Positions 36,066-44,225 of a stretch of 64,000 nucleotides of DNA are shown here, one piece after another (the first letter of the stretch is position 1; each line of letters begins with the position of its first letter). The notes under the pieces are model-generated. The model made no database searches and was not told the DNA's origin. It saw only the letters and a list, made by a program, of their open reading frames with translations. The position numbers and the translations under genes were made by a program. Origin of the DNA: CAYNKA01 sp964397655 (GTDB lineage Bacteria; Spirochaetota; Spirochaetia; DTKZ01); assembly GCA_964397655.1 (NCBI GenBank), contig CAYNKA010000002.1, positions 186,001 to 250,000 of the forward strand. The letters are read 5' to 3'.

Positions 36066-36252
36066 CTTCGTCGGATCGCGAGCCGGCGACCGCGGAGGAA
36101 CCGCCGTCGGTCGCGGATACGGAATCCGAGGATTCGGCAGCCGCGGGGTCCTCCTGCGGTCCGGTCTTCATCGCCTCCACGAGATCGTAGTCCGGGCCGC
36201 CCATGGAGCAGGAGCCCAGGATCACGGCGAGAATGAGACAGAAGCGCTTCAT
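36046..36252 (-). CDS. Small lipoprotein, unknown function
   Basis: 68 residues. MKRFCLILAVILGSCSMGG is a compact lipoprotein signal (Cys near 15), and the mature part is a Ser/Ala/Asp/Glu-rich low-complexity tail. An AAGGAGG site lies seven bases before the ATG, which argues for a real gene. It runs tail-to-tail into the ABC ATPase gene (20-base overlap) and lies downstream of the TRAP genes only after a further gap on the same strand. Confidence 0.65.
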   Translation of the reverse strand: MKRFCLILAVILGSCSMGGPDYDLVEAMKTGPQEDPAAAESSDSVSATDGGSSAVAGSRSDEAILVRR

Positions 36253-36311
36253 CTCGGCCTCCTTGGTGTAATGTACCCGCTCGAGACGCGAAGTTCAAGG
36301 ATTCCGCCTCC

Positions 36312-37610
36312 CTACTCGAAAACGAGACTCGGTATCCAGGTGATCAGGGGCGGGAAAGCGATGACGAGCAGGAGGGTGATCATCATCGCGGGCAGATACT
36401 TCACCAGCTCCTTGGTGATCCGCGAAACGGAAATACCGGCGACCTCGTTCATGACGAATATGCAGATCCCGAACGGCGGAGTTATGACGCCGATTATCAG
36501 GGCTATGGTCATCACTACGCCGAAATAGACGGGATCGATCCCGGCCTGCCTGACGATCGGCATGAGCGGCGGGGTCACGAGCAGGATGGCGGCGGTCGTG
36601 TCGAGGAAACAGCCTACGATCAGGAGAAAGACGCCCAACAGCAGCATGATGACCGTCGTGTTCCCGCCGCTCAGGAAGCGGAGCATGGTTCCGAGCAGTT
36701 GAGGCAGGCCTTCCCTGGTGAGGATCCAGGTGAAAAAGCCCGCGATCGCGATGATGAACATGAAGACTCCGGTCGTGCAGACGGTCTCCTCCAAAGTCTC
36801 CCACAGGATCTTCCACGTGAGTTCGCGGTAGAATATGCCGAGGACGATCGCGTAATCGATGGCAAGCACCGCGGCCTCCGTCGGGGTGACGACTCCCAGG
36901 GTGATCCCCCCGAGGATGATCACGGGCGACAGCATGGGCAGGAGGGCCTTGCCGACGGCATTCGGCACCTGTCTCAAGGGAACCTTGGTCACGGGCCAGG
37001 TGCGTCCTTCCTCCGTGAAATGCGCCCGGAAGGCGATGTAGAGGATGAGGCTCACTCCCATGATGATGCCCGGAACGATTCCGCCGAGGAAAAGCCGTCC
37101 GATCGAAATTTCGGCCGTGGCCCCCAGGATCACCATCGCGACGCTCGGAGGAATGATGGGGCCGAGGACGCTCGAGGCCGCCGTGACCCCTGCGGCGAAA
37201 TCCACCCGATACCCCGCCTGCTTCATCATCTGCATCTCGACCTGGCCGAGCCCGCCGGTGTCCCCCACCGCGGTGCCGGACATCGAGGCGAAGAACATGC
37301 TCGCGAGAACGTTCGCGTGTGCGAGTCCGCCGCGGAACCTTCCGACGATCGCGATGGCGAGATCGAAGAGCCGGTTCGTGACTCCGGAGCTGTTCATCAT
37401 CCTTCCGGAGAGAAGAAAGGCGGGAAGCGCGATCAGGACGAAGGTGAAGAGCGGAGACGTCATCGAATGCGGGATGAACTCGAGCGGTAGCGTTTCCGGA
37501 TTCAGGAAATAGTAGACCATAGCCGGCAGGCCCAGGGCGAACGCGACGGGAACGCCCGCAAGGAGAAGAACGAGAAAAAGCGCTACTATGAGGAAAATGT
37601 TGAACACCAT
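36312..37610 (-). CDS. dctM: TRAP transporter large permease
   Basis: 432-residue DctM-type permease of about 12 helices. Family sequences: LPAFLLSGRMMNSSGVTNRLFDLA near the start, GFRGGLAHANVLASMFFASMSGTAVGD, and TTAAILLVTPPLMPIVRQAGIDPVYFGVV. It imports organic acids using an ion gradient with DctP and DctQ. Start ATG at 37610; the DctQ stop is 13 bases upstream. Last gene of the operon. Confidence 0.93.
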   Translation of the reverse strand: MVFNIFLIVALFLVLLLAGVPVAFALGLPAMVYYFLNPETLPLEFIPHSMTSPLFTFVLIALPAFLLSGRMMNSSGVTNRLFDLAIAIVGRFRGGLAHANVLASMFFASMSGTAVGDTGGLGQVEMQMMKQAGYRVDFAAGVTAASSVLGPIIPPSVAMVILGATAEISIGRLFLGGIVPGIIMGVSLILYIAFRAHFTEEGRTWPVTKVPLRQVPNAVGKALLPMLSPVIILGGITLGVVTPTEAAVLAIDYAIVLGIFYRELTWKILWETLEETVCTTGVFMFIIAIAGFFTWILTREGLPQLLGTMLRFLSGGNTTVIMLLLGVFLLIVGCFLDTTAAILLVTPPLMPIVRQAGIDPVYFGVVMTIALIIGVITPPFGICIFVMNEVAGISVSRITKELVKYLPAMMITLLLVIAFPPLITWIPSLVFE

Positions 37611-37623
37611 TCGTACAGCTCCT

Positions 37624-38133
37624 TCATCCTTTGCAGGAATTTGGGTTTCTCACGATCTCGATGAGCTCGTCGAGGTAGACGAGAAACAGGTAGACCGATA
37701 CGACGAGCACGGGGAGATAGTAGTAATTCTTGGGAATGTTCAACGCGACGCTGGAATGCCCCGTCGTCTGCGGCTGCAGGAGTACCGCTCCGGCCGCGAG
37801 GAGAGCGAGGAAAAGCAGGATCATCGAGTACGTGACGATCCTGACCGTGACGAGCTGCTTGACGGTGAATCGGCAGGAAATGTAGTCCACGAGCACGTGC
37901 TTCCTCCTCGCCGCGGCGACGCCGGCGCCGAGAAAGGAAAGCCAGATGAAGAGGAAGGTCGCGAGTTCCTCCGTCCAGGAGAAAGGAGATCCGAAAACGT
38001 ACCGGCTGACGATTCCGGCGCTCACGGTCACGATGATGACCGCGAGGGCGCATACTCCGAGGACAGCGAACAATCGCTGTCCCCAGTGCACCGCTTTCTT
38101 CAAAAGTGCGAGCATCTTCATCTCCCGATTCAT
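37624..38133 (-). CDS. dctQ: TRAP transporter small permease
   Basis: 169-residue four-helix DctQ protein. FSWTEELATFLFIWLSFLGAGVAAARRKHVLVD is the family signature (W-x-E-E-x-x-x-x-x-x-x-W, then G-x-x-x-A-x-x-x-x-H). The ATG at 38133 overlaps the DctP stop (ATGA); an ATG at 38121 with GGGAG directly upstream is an alternative. Confidence 0.88.
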   Translation of the reverse strand: MNREMKMLALLKKAVHWGQRLFAVLGVCALAVIIVTVSAGIVSRYVFGSPFSWTEELATFLFIWLSFLGAGVAAARRKHVLVDYISCRFTVKQLVTVRIVTYSMILLFLALLAAGAVLLQPQTTGHSSVALNIPKNYYYLPVLVVSVYLFLVYLDELIEIVRNPNSCKG

Positions 38134-39152
38134 TTCGCGAGGGCCTGGATCGCCCGGTAAAGGCCGGACTTCCACATGCCGGCGCCTTCGAGCTTGGCAG
38201 CGGCTTCCCTCATTCTCTCCCGCATACCCGTCGTGTCGATGTCGTGGATGTCGGTTCCCGCCGCCCTCATCTTGTCGAAGAAACCCTTCACCCTTTCCTT
38301 GATCGTCTTCGTGTACCAATCGCCGGCTTCCGCGGCGGCCGCGGTCAGGGCGTCGCGCTGCGCGTCGGAGAGCCCCTTGAACCTCCTCTCGTTGACCAGA
38401 ACTACGAGATTGTCGCGGATGTGGTTCGTGAGGATGATCCGTTTCGTCGGCTCGAAGAATTTCATGGTGTACATGCTGTCCTGCGGACCTTCGCAGGCGT
38501 CGACGACGCCCTGGGTGAGCGCCAAGTACACCTCGCCCCAGGCGATCTGGGTCGGTTTTGCCCCGAGTGCGGCGACCGATTCGAGATAGCCCTTGATCTC
38601 GGGGACCCGCGTCTTCAGGCCCTGCATGTCCTCCGCCTTCCGGATGTCCCTTTTGGAAGCGAAGACCCTCGAGGCCCGAAGCCAATTGTTGGAAATGATC
38701 CTGACGCCTTTTTTCTGCAGGAAGTCTTCCTCCATCCGCTTGTTGAGATCGCTTCCCAGGTACTTCCGGAAGTGATCCTCGCTCTGGAAGGTGAAGAAGA
38801 GCGTTTCCACGTTCTTGTCCGGCACGAACTGCGCGAGGAAACCGCTCGCGTCTACGAACATGTCCTGCGATCCGATCGAAACGGCCTCGATCTGACTGAT
38901 GGCGTTTCCGAGCTGGGAAGCGGGGAAAACCTGGACTTCGAGGGAACCCTTGCTCTTCTCGGCCGCGATCTTGGCCATCAAGGCCATGCCCTCGCTCGCG
39001 GCGTCCTCGACCGACTGGATGCCTCCGATCCTGAGCGTCGTTTTTTTCTCTTCGCCGGGCTTCTTGCCCTCCCTTCCCGGCTGGGCGGAGAGTGCCAACG
39101 CGAACGAGACCAGGAGCGCCGCCCCGAGGGAAACCACCTTTTTTCCTTTCAT
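38130..39152 (-). CDS. dctP: TRAP transporter solute-binding protein
   Basis: 340-residue periplasmic DctP receptor. Signal peptide MKGKKVVSLGAALLVSFALALS. GSLEVQVFPASQLGNAISQIEAV and the middle segment KTRVPEIKGYLESVAALGAKPTQIAWGEVYLALTQGVVDACEGP show the family; the Arg in L-K-T-R-V-P is the carboxylate-binding residue, so the ligand is an organic acid. A strong AAGGAGG site precedes the ATG. The UroD-like gene upstream on the same strand is 27 bases away. Confidence 0.92.
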   Translation of the reverse strand: MKGKKVVSLGAALLVSFALALSAQPGREGKKPGEEKKTTLRIGGIQSVEDAASEGMALMAKIAAEKSKGSLEVQVFPASQLGNAISQIEAVSIGSQDMFVDASGFLAQFVPDKNVETLFFTFQSEDHFRKYLGSDLNKRMEEDFLQKKGVRIISNNWLRASRVFASKRDIRKAEDMQGLKTRVPEIKGYLESVAALGAKPTQIAWGEVYLALTQGVVDACEGPQDSMYTMKFFEPTKRIILTNHIRDNLVVLVNERRFKGLSDAQRDALTAAAAEAGDWYTKTIKERVKGFFDKMRAAGTDIHDIDTTGMRERMREAAAKLEGAGMWKSGLYRAIQALAK

Positions 39153-39179
39153 GGAAAACCTCCTTGATATCGAAAAGGT

Positions 39180-40355
39180 CTATGGATTCAACCTTTCGCA
39201 CAGATACTCGAGCCTGTCGTACGAAGCCTGCGGGGGACAGGTATCGGCGATGCTGTAAACGAGCTTGTCGTGCGGCCTGCATTCCCCTATGAGCCTCTCG
39301 ACGAAGGCCTTGAATTCCCCGTATCCCATGCTGTCCTCGAGCATGAGGACGGACGGGATTCCTCCCCAAATCGCGATCTTTCCGGCGAAGCGTTCCCGGT
39401 ACTGCCCGAGCGTCAGTTTCGTCATCGGCGCGGGAGTGACGGAGTCCGCGATGTCGAAGCCTCCCGAGAGAAAGCTCTCGATGAGGTCTTCGTTTTCCCC
39501 GTCGGTGTGGGTCAGGACCAGCTTGCCCGCCGCGCGGAGGACGTCCCCCGCCTTTCGCAGCCAGGGCAGAAAATGCTTGTCGAACATCGGCCTGATCGTG
39601 ATCATCTCGTCGTAGTTCGCACCGAAGATCGCCGCCTCCGCGTCGGTCGCCGCCGCGGACGCGATCATCTTTTCGTACAGCCCGCCCAGAACCTCCGCAA
39701 GGCCTTCGATCTTCCGGGGGAAATCGTAATAATCGTAGAAGAACTCGTCCATCCTTCGGAGATCGCGCTGGATGTGCCCGAACGGTCCGCAAGCCAGAGA
39801 GACGAAGCACACGGCCAATCCGTCGTCTCCCACTCGGTTCCGATAGACCTCGTAACCTTGCCGGCGAGGCTCTATCCGCACTTTGGAGAAAAGCTCCTCC
39901 AGGAGCGCGTAATCCCCCTCCTTCTTTATCGGATGTTCGAGGATGGCGGGGATGGACATTCCCGACTTCAGAAAATTTTCTCCGTACTCGATCCTGGTGG
40001 TGATTTCGCCCTTAGGGAGCCGATAGACCACCTTCAGTTCCGAGGCCGATCTATCGACGGAGTAATCGACGCCGCCGAAATCGACGAAATAGGGAAAATC
40101 CGGATTGTTGTAAAAACCGAGCCCCCGATGCACGATGTCGCTCTCGTCGCCCGTACGCACGAAGTCAGGCACGACCGAGTGGAATCCCAAACCGAGGAAC
40201 CGCACCGTTTCCCGCAGGGACAGTCCCGAAAGCTCCGCGGGTAGGGTTCCTTTGGCCCTGTTCGCATGGTACCAGATGTCCAGGCGCGGAACGAAGAGCG
40301 GCCTTCCGACGAGTCCTCCGCGCAGTTTTTCAAGCATCAGGCTTTTCCACGTCAT
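39180..40355 (-). CDS. Uroporphyrinogen decarboxylase-like (UroD/MtaA superfamily) protein
   Basis: About 391 residues, TIM-barrel UroD superfamily. The C-terminal half carries the pattern of the methyltransferase-like branch: KLVLTHTDGENEDLIESFLSGGFDIADSVTPAPMTKLTLGQYRERFAGKIAIWGGIPSVLM. These enzymes are found in methyl transfer and in uncharacterised catabolic operons; a haem role is unlikely here. The likely start is the ATG at 40355 although its ribosome binding site is weak. It heads the operon dctPQM and is divergent from an AraC regulator, so it probably processes the transported acid or a methylated compound. Function unproven. Confidence 0.78.
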   Translation of the reverse strand: MTWKSLMLEKLRGGLVGRPLFVPRLDIWYHANRAKGTLPAELSGLSLRETVRFLGLGFHSVVPDFVRTGDESDIVHRGLGFYNNPDFPYFVDFGGVDYSVDRSASELKVVYRLPKGEITTRIEYGENFLKSGMSIPAILEHPIKKEGDYALLEELFSKVRIEPRRQGYEVYRNRVGDDGLAVCFVSLACGPFGHIQRDLRRMDEFFYDYYDFPRKIEGLAEVLGGLYEKMIASAAATDAEAAIFGANYDEMITIRPMFDKHFLPWLRKAGDVLRAAGKLVLTHTDGENEDLIESFLSGGFDIADSVTPAPMTKLTLGQYRERFAGKIAIWGGIPSVLMLEDSMGYGEFKAFVERLIGECRPHDKLVYSIADTCPPQASYDRLEYLCERLNP

Positions 40356-40391
40356 GGAAAAACGGTAATATGGAATTTTTCGACTATCCTC

Positions 40392-40421
40392 TTGAAATTC
40401 CGTAGGTTTATCCAATATTCT
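40392..40421 (+). promoter_or_regulatory. Promoter of the AraC regulator, apparently leaderless
   Basis: TTGAAA (40392-40397), 18 bases, TATTCT (40416-40421). The ATG begins at 40429, seven bases after the -10, so the transcript would begin at or within a base of the start codon. Confidence 0.5.
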
Positions 40422-40428
40422 CAGATTA

Positions 40429-41268
40429 ATGGTAAAAATTCCTGATATTTTGAATTTATCCTTCGGATTTTTCTGCAAGATCGAAGAAGTGAGGCCTTGG
40501 GACTGTTTCCATCGCCACAACGAACTCGAATTCTGTTTCTTCGAGAAGGGACCCGTGATCTATCGCTTCGGAGGCAGATACTTCGAGGTCCCGCCCGAGG
40601 AGCCGGTCCTTTTCTGGGGGGCCATACCGCATCAGCTGGTCGAAACCGGCGACGGCAACGTGCATTATTGGCTCACCATACCGATCAACCTGTTCATCGG
40701 CTGGGAGCTGCCCCGCGAACCGGTCCAGAGGATTCTGAACGGAGAGGCTCTTCACGACGCTTCTCCCGCCGAATCGAGGAACGACCTCTGGAATTTCGGT
40801 TATTGGGAACGCAATTTCCGATCAGGCGATCCGGAGATGAGGCGAATCCTCAACCTCATGATCGAGGCCCGCATCCGGCAGTTCATCCACACCCAGGAGA
40901 AGGGAAGGGGCGAGAGTCTCCCGGAGATCCGCGCGCCTCTCGTTCGGGACAAGAACGTCTTCCACAGACTCTACGAGCTCATCGTCGATTCCTACAAGAA
41001 ACAGGCGAGCGTCGAGGAGATCGCGGGAAAGCTCGGCATAAATCCCAATTACGCGACGACCCTTTTCCGTTCCAAATGCGGAATAGGCATTCTCGAGTTC
41101 CTCACGATGCTCCGCATCTACGAGGCCCAACGGCTCCTCATCACGACCGACAAGAAGGTGATCGACGTCGCCCTCGAGTCGGGCTTCGGCTCGGTCAGCA
41201 ACTTCTACATCGCCTTCAGGAAGACCTGCGGAAAGAGCCCTTCGGAGTACCGCGAATCGATCGGCTGA
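40429..41268 (+). CDS. AraC-family transcriptional regulator
   Basis: 279 residues. N-terminal cupin-like sensor (DCFHRHNELEFCFFEKGPVIYRFGGR, then VPPEEPVLFWGAIPHQLVE) and C-terminal double HTH (SVEEIAGKLGINPNYATTLFRSKCGIGILEFLTMLRIYEAQRLL and VIDVALESGFGSVSNFYIAFRKTCGKSPSEYR). No Shine-Dalgarno precedes the ATG. It is divergent from the UroD-TRAP operon and probably controls it in response to the transported acid or its product. Confidence 0.9.
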   Translation: MVKIPDILNLSFGFFCKIEEVRPWDCFHRHNELEFCFFEKGPVIYRFGGRYFEVPPEEPVLFWGAIPHQLVETGDGNVHYWLTIPINLFIGWELPREPVQRILNGEALHDASPAESRNDLWNFGYWERNFRSGDPEMRRILNLMIEARIRQFIHTQEKGRGESLPEIRAPLVRDKNVFHRLYELIVDSYKKQASVEEIAGKLGINPNYATTLFRSKCGIGILEFLTMLRIYEAQRLLITTDKKVIDVALESGFGSVSNFYIAFRKTCGKSPSEYRESIG

Positions 41269-41312
41269 GGTGGTTCGGGCCGGGAACCGCTCCCGCGCAT
41301 CTTCGACTCAGG

Positions 41313-41341
41313 TTGTCCTCTTCCCGGATTTCTGCCATACT
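41313..41341 (+). promoter_or_regulatory. Promoter of ychF
   Basis: TTGTCC (41313-41318), 17 bases, CATACT (41336-41341), 16 bases before the ATG. Confidence 0.45.
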
Positions 41342-41357
41342 GGGGGCCGGAGCGAAC

Positions 41358-42437
41358 ATGAACATAGGACTCATCGGAATGCCCAAGTCGGGCAAAACCA
41401 CCATATTCAACGCCCTTACGGGCCAGACCGCGGAAGTCGCGGAGTACGGCACCGGAAAGGTGGAGCCGAACGTCGGCGTCGTCACGGTTTCGGACGACAG
41501 GATCGACCGGCTCTCGGCCATGTACAACCCGAAAAAGACCATCCACGCGGTCATCGAGTTCATCGATTTCGTGGGAGTGAGCCAGGGGGCCGCCAAGGGA
41601 GGGCTCTTCTCCGGCGAGGGCATGTCGATGATCAAGACGGCGGACGCGCTCTTCGTGGTGCTCCGCAATTTCTCCTCCCCGACCCTCGACGAGGTCTACG
41701 GAGCACCCGATCCCCTGAAGGATGCGGACACGATCGACTCGGAACTCCTCCTCGCCGACCTCGTCGTGGCCGAGAAGCGGATCGAGAAGATCCAGGCCGA
41801 CCATGCGAGGGGAAAGAAGACCCCGCTCTCCCAGGCCGAGGAGAAGGTCATCACGCGGATCGCCGCGGCCCTGAACGAAGGCAGGCCCATCCGCGAACTC
41901 GAATTTATTCCCGACGAGCTCAAGCTCATCCAAGGCTACCGCTTCCTCACCGCCAAGCAGGTCATGATCATCCTCAATTCGGGCGAGGCGAACTACGGAA
42001 AGAACGGCCCCCTGGTCGAGGCCCTCGGCAAGAAACACGGTGTCATAGAATTCGCGGGCAACTTCGAGATGGAACTCTCGGGACTGGACGATGCGGACCG
42101 GGCCGCCTTCATGGCGGACATGGGAATCACCGAATCGGCCAGGGCTCGGCTCACGAAATTCGCCTACGAGATGCTCGGCTACCTCAGCTTCTTCACGGTG
42201 GGCGAGGACGAGGTCCGGGCCTGGACGATCCGCAGGGGCGAGACCGCCGTCGAGGCCGCGGGCACGATTCATTCCGACCTCGCGAAGGGCTTCATCCGCG
42301 CCGAGTGTTTCACCGCCGAGGACGTGCTCTCGCTCGGCTCCGAGAAGGCGGTGAAGGACAAGGGTCTTTTCCGCCTCGAGGGAAAGGAGTACGTCGTGAA
42401 GGACGGCGACATCCTGCACATCAGGTTCAGCATCTAG
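41358..42437 (+). CDS. ychF: YchF/OBG-family GTPase-like ATPase
   Basis: 359-residue TRAFAC GTPase of the YchF branch. G1 is GMPKSGKTT instead of the usual G-x-P-N-V-G-K-S-T. EFIDFVGVSQGAAKGGLFSGEGMSMIKTADALFVVLR is G3 and the following family segment; there is a coiled-coil insert near 150, and the C terminus is a TGS domain (IRRGETAVEAAGTIHSDLAKGFIRAECF). The family binds ribosomes and hydrolyses ATP. Length is normal. A GDPD gene follows 17 bases later. Confidence 0.88.
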   Translation: MNIGLIGMPKSGKTTIFNALTGQTAEVAEYGTGKVEPNVGVVTVSDDRIDRLSAMYNPKKTIHAVIEFIDFVGVSQGAAKGGLFSGEGMSMIKTADALFVVLRNFSSPTLDEVYGAPDPLKDADTIDSELLLADLVVAEKRIEKIQADHARGKKTPLSQAEEKVITRIAAALNEGRPIRELEFIPDELKLIQGYRFLTAKQVMIILNSGEANYGKNGPLVEALGKKHGVIEFAGNFEMELSGLDDADRAAFMADMGITESARARLTKFAYEMLGYLSFFTVGEDEVRAWTIRRGETAVEAAGTIHSDLAKGFIRAECFTAEDVLSLGSEKAVKDKGLFRLEGKEYVVKDGDILHIRFSI

Positions 42438-42454
42438 GGAAGGAGGTGGTTCGC

Positions 42455-43240
42455 ATGAAAGCGCCGTTCCCGGCATGGTATTCCGTACGTCCCCTGGTGT
42501 TCGGTCATCGCGGGGCGCGGGCCTACGCGCCCATGAACACCCTCCCCTCCTTCGAGCTCGCCCTCGAGCAGGGGGCCGACGGCGTCGAACTCGACGTCCA
42601 GCTGACGAAGGACGGAAGGCTCGTCGTCATCCACGACTTCACGGTCGACGGCACGACCGACGGGAAGGGGGCGGTGAAGGACTTCTTCTTCGACGAGATC
42701 CGCAGGCTCGACGCGGGAATCCGCTTCGACGAAAAGTACCGCGGCACCCGGATCCCGACCCTCGAAGAGGTATTCGCCCTCATGGGCGGAACCGCACTCG
42801 TGAACGTCGAGATCAAGGCCCCCTTCCAGGAGGGCACGGATACCGAGTCGACCGACGGCGTTGAGCGGGCGGTGGCCCAATGCGTGCTCGCGGCGGGAAT
42901 GGAGAACCGCGTCATCGTCTCCTCCTTCAATCCGCTCACCCTGAAACGGTTTCGCGCCGCGCTTCCCTCGGTCCCCGTCGCCTTCCTCTACGCGAAAGAC
43001 GTCCCCGTCGATACCCCCTCCCTCATGGCGGCCATCCCCCACGAGGCCTATCATCCGCACTACAAGCTCGCGACCCGCGGGACGGTCGAGGCGGAACACG
43101 CCGCCGGCCGCGTCGTCAACGTCTGGACGGTGAACGAGCCTGAGGACGCGAAGCTGCTCATCGAAAACGGAGTCGACGGGCTCATCACGGACAGGCCGGA
43201 CATCATCCTCGATGCGGCAGGGAGGCGGAGCCGTCCCTAG
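42455..43240 (+). CDS. Glycerophosphodiester phosphodiesterase
   Basis: 261-residue GDPD TIM barrel, cytosolic (no signal). FGHRGARAYAPMNTLPSF holds the catalytic H-R-G-A region, GADGVELDVQLTKDGRLVVIHD the metal-binding E-x-D and second His. NVWTVNEPEDAKLLIENGVDGLITDRPD is the C-terminal family motif (V-W-T-V-N, T-D-x-P). It hydrolyses glycerophosphodiesters to glycerol-3-phosphate. Strong AAGGAGGTG site. A second GDPD is at 61359-62129. It lies 17 bases after ychF. Confidence 0.93.
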   Translation: MKAPFPAWYSVRPLVFGHRGARAYAPMNTLPSFELALEQGADGVELDVQLTKDGRLVVIHDFTVDGTTDGKGAVKDFFFDEIRRLDAGIRFDEKYRGTRIPTLEEVFALMGGTALVNVEIKAPFQEGTDTESTDGVERAVAQCVLAAGMENRVIVSSFNPLTLKRFRAALPSVPVAFLYAKDVPVDTPSLMAAIPHEAYHPHYKLATRGTVEAEHAAGRVVNVWTVNEPEDAKLLIENGVDGLITDRPDIILDAAGRRSRP

Positions 43241-43271
43241 CACCGCTTGACCAGAATGTAGATCTTCATTA

Positions 43272-43291
43272 ATATAGTATTATTACTATAT
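43272..43291. promoter_or_regulatory. Palindrome upstream of the glutaredoxin-like gene
   Basis: ATATAGTA-TTAT-TACTATAT, perfect 8-bp arms, about 14 bases before the ATG and overlapping the likely -10. A similar AGTAT-ATA-ATACT is at the msrA start (56757-56769). It may be a redox-regulator site; this is inference. Confidence 0.45.
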
Positions 43292-43304
43292 AAAGAGGCC
43301 TGCA

Positions 43305-43622
43305 ATGTTCGACGATCTTCCATTCAAGGGCCCCGGAGAAGGGAACAAACCGGCAGGACTGAAGCTCTATGCGCTTTCCGACTGCGGACATTGCAGACAG
43401 GCCATGGCCTTCCTCGACGGCCTGGGAATACCCTATCGTTACCTTCACGTCGACCTCCTGCCGCCCGAACTCCGCATCATGATCAAGAAGCAGCTGTCGT
43501 ACCGCTACCAGTCCAACCTCGTGTTCCCCATGCTGGAACTGCCCGGGGAGGACTTCGTCTTCGGGTTCGAAGAATCCGCCTGGAAGCCGAAGCTCGCCGC
43601 CCTCGGCCTCGTCCCTCCTTGA
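43305..43622 (+). CDS. Glutaredoxin/thioredoxin-fold protein
   Basis: 105 residues. GLKLYALSDCGHCRQAMAFLDGLGIPYRYLHVDLL is a thioredoxin-fold start with a C-x-x-C redox pair (C-G-H-C). The cis-Pro is in NLVFPMLEL. The ending is short, without the usual glutathione-binding G-G. It probably reduces disulfides in the cytosol. AGAGGCC lies before the ATG. It is separate from GDPD and followed by the flavin reductase gene 69 bases later. Confidence 0.82.
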   Translation: MFDDLPFKGPGEGNKPAGLKLYALSDCGHCRQAMAFLDGLGIPYRYLHVDLLPPELRIMIKKQLSYRYQSNLVFPMLELPGEDFVFGFEESAWKPKLAALGLVPP

Positions 43623-43691
43623 CCCCAGCCCCTCCCCCTGCCCATAATCCGGCATGAAGCCGGGCGTTCCCGGCCGCAAGGAGGTTCCCTC

Positions 43692-44213
43692 ATGAAATAT
43701 GCGGAAGTCGGGCCGGAAAAGGCCTACGAACTGCTCAACTGCGGAGGGGTGATCCTGGTCTGCACGAAATCGCGGGCATCGCGCTACGACCTCGCCCCGC
43801 TCGCCTGGAGCTGCCCCCTCGATTACGAGCCGGTATCCCGCATCCTCTTCGTCTGCGATCCGTCTCACGCGACGCACGAGAACCTTCTCGCGAACCGGGC
43901 CTTCGCAGTCGCCCTTCCGACGCCGGCCCAGGTCGACCTCGTGCGGAAGACGGGCTCCGTATCCGGAAAGGACAGGGACAAGTACGCCGAATTCTCGATC
44001 CCGGCCTTTCGGGCGAAAACGGTCGACGCCCTCGTCCCGGAAGGAGTTGCGGCCTGGCTCGAATGCCGCCTCCTCCGGACGGTCGCGGAGGGTTCCGTGT
44101 CGGTCGTCTTCGGAGAGGTAGTCCGCGCCGAGGCGGTCGCCGGAGCATGGAAGGAAAGGCTTCACTACGTTTCGGAGAAGCTCTTCTACTCTCCCGGCCC
44201 GGCGTTCGAATGA
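43692..44213 (+). CDS. Flavin reductase-like FMN-binding split-barrel protein
   Basis: 173 residues of the flavin reductase-like family (HpaC/DIM6-type split barrel). GGVILVCTKSRASRYDLAPLAWSCPLDYEPVSRILFVCDPSHATHENLLANRAFAVALPT shows the FMN-binding strand pattern (S-x-x-P, then T-x-x-N). The family reduces flavin with NAD(P)H or binds FMN for other redox work. CAAGGAGGTTCC precedes the ATG. It converges on the sugar ABC permease gene, 12 bases away. Confidence 0.85.
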   Translation: MKYAEVGPEKAYELLNCGGVILVCTKSRASRYDLAPLAWSCPLDYEPVSRILFVCDPSHATHENLLANRAFAVALPTPAQVDLVRKTGSVSGKDRDKYAEFSIPAFRAKTVDALVPEGVAAWLECRLLRTVAEGSVSVVFGEVVRAEAVAGAWKERLHYVSEKLFYSPGPAFE

Positions 44214-44225
44214 GGCGGAACCGAC

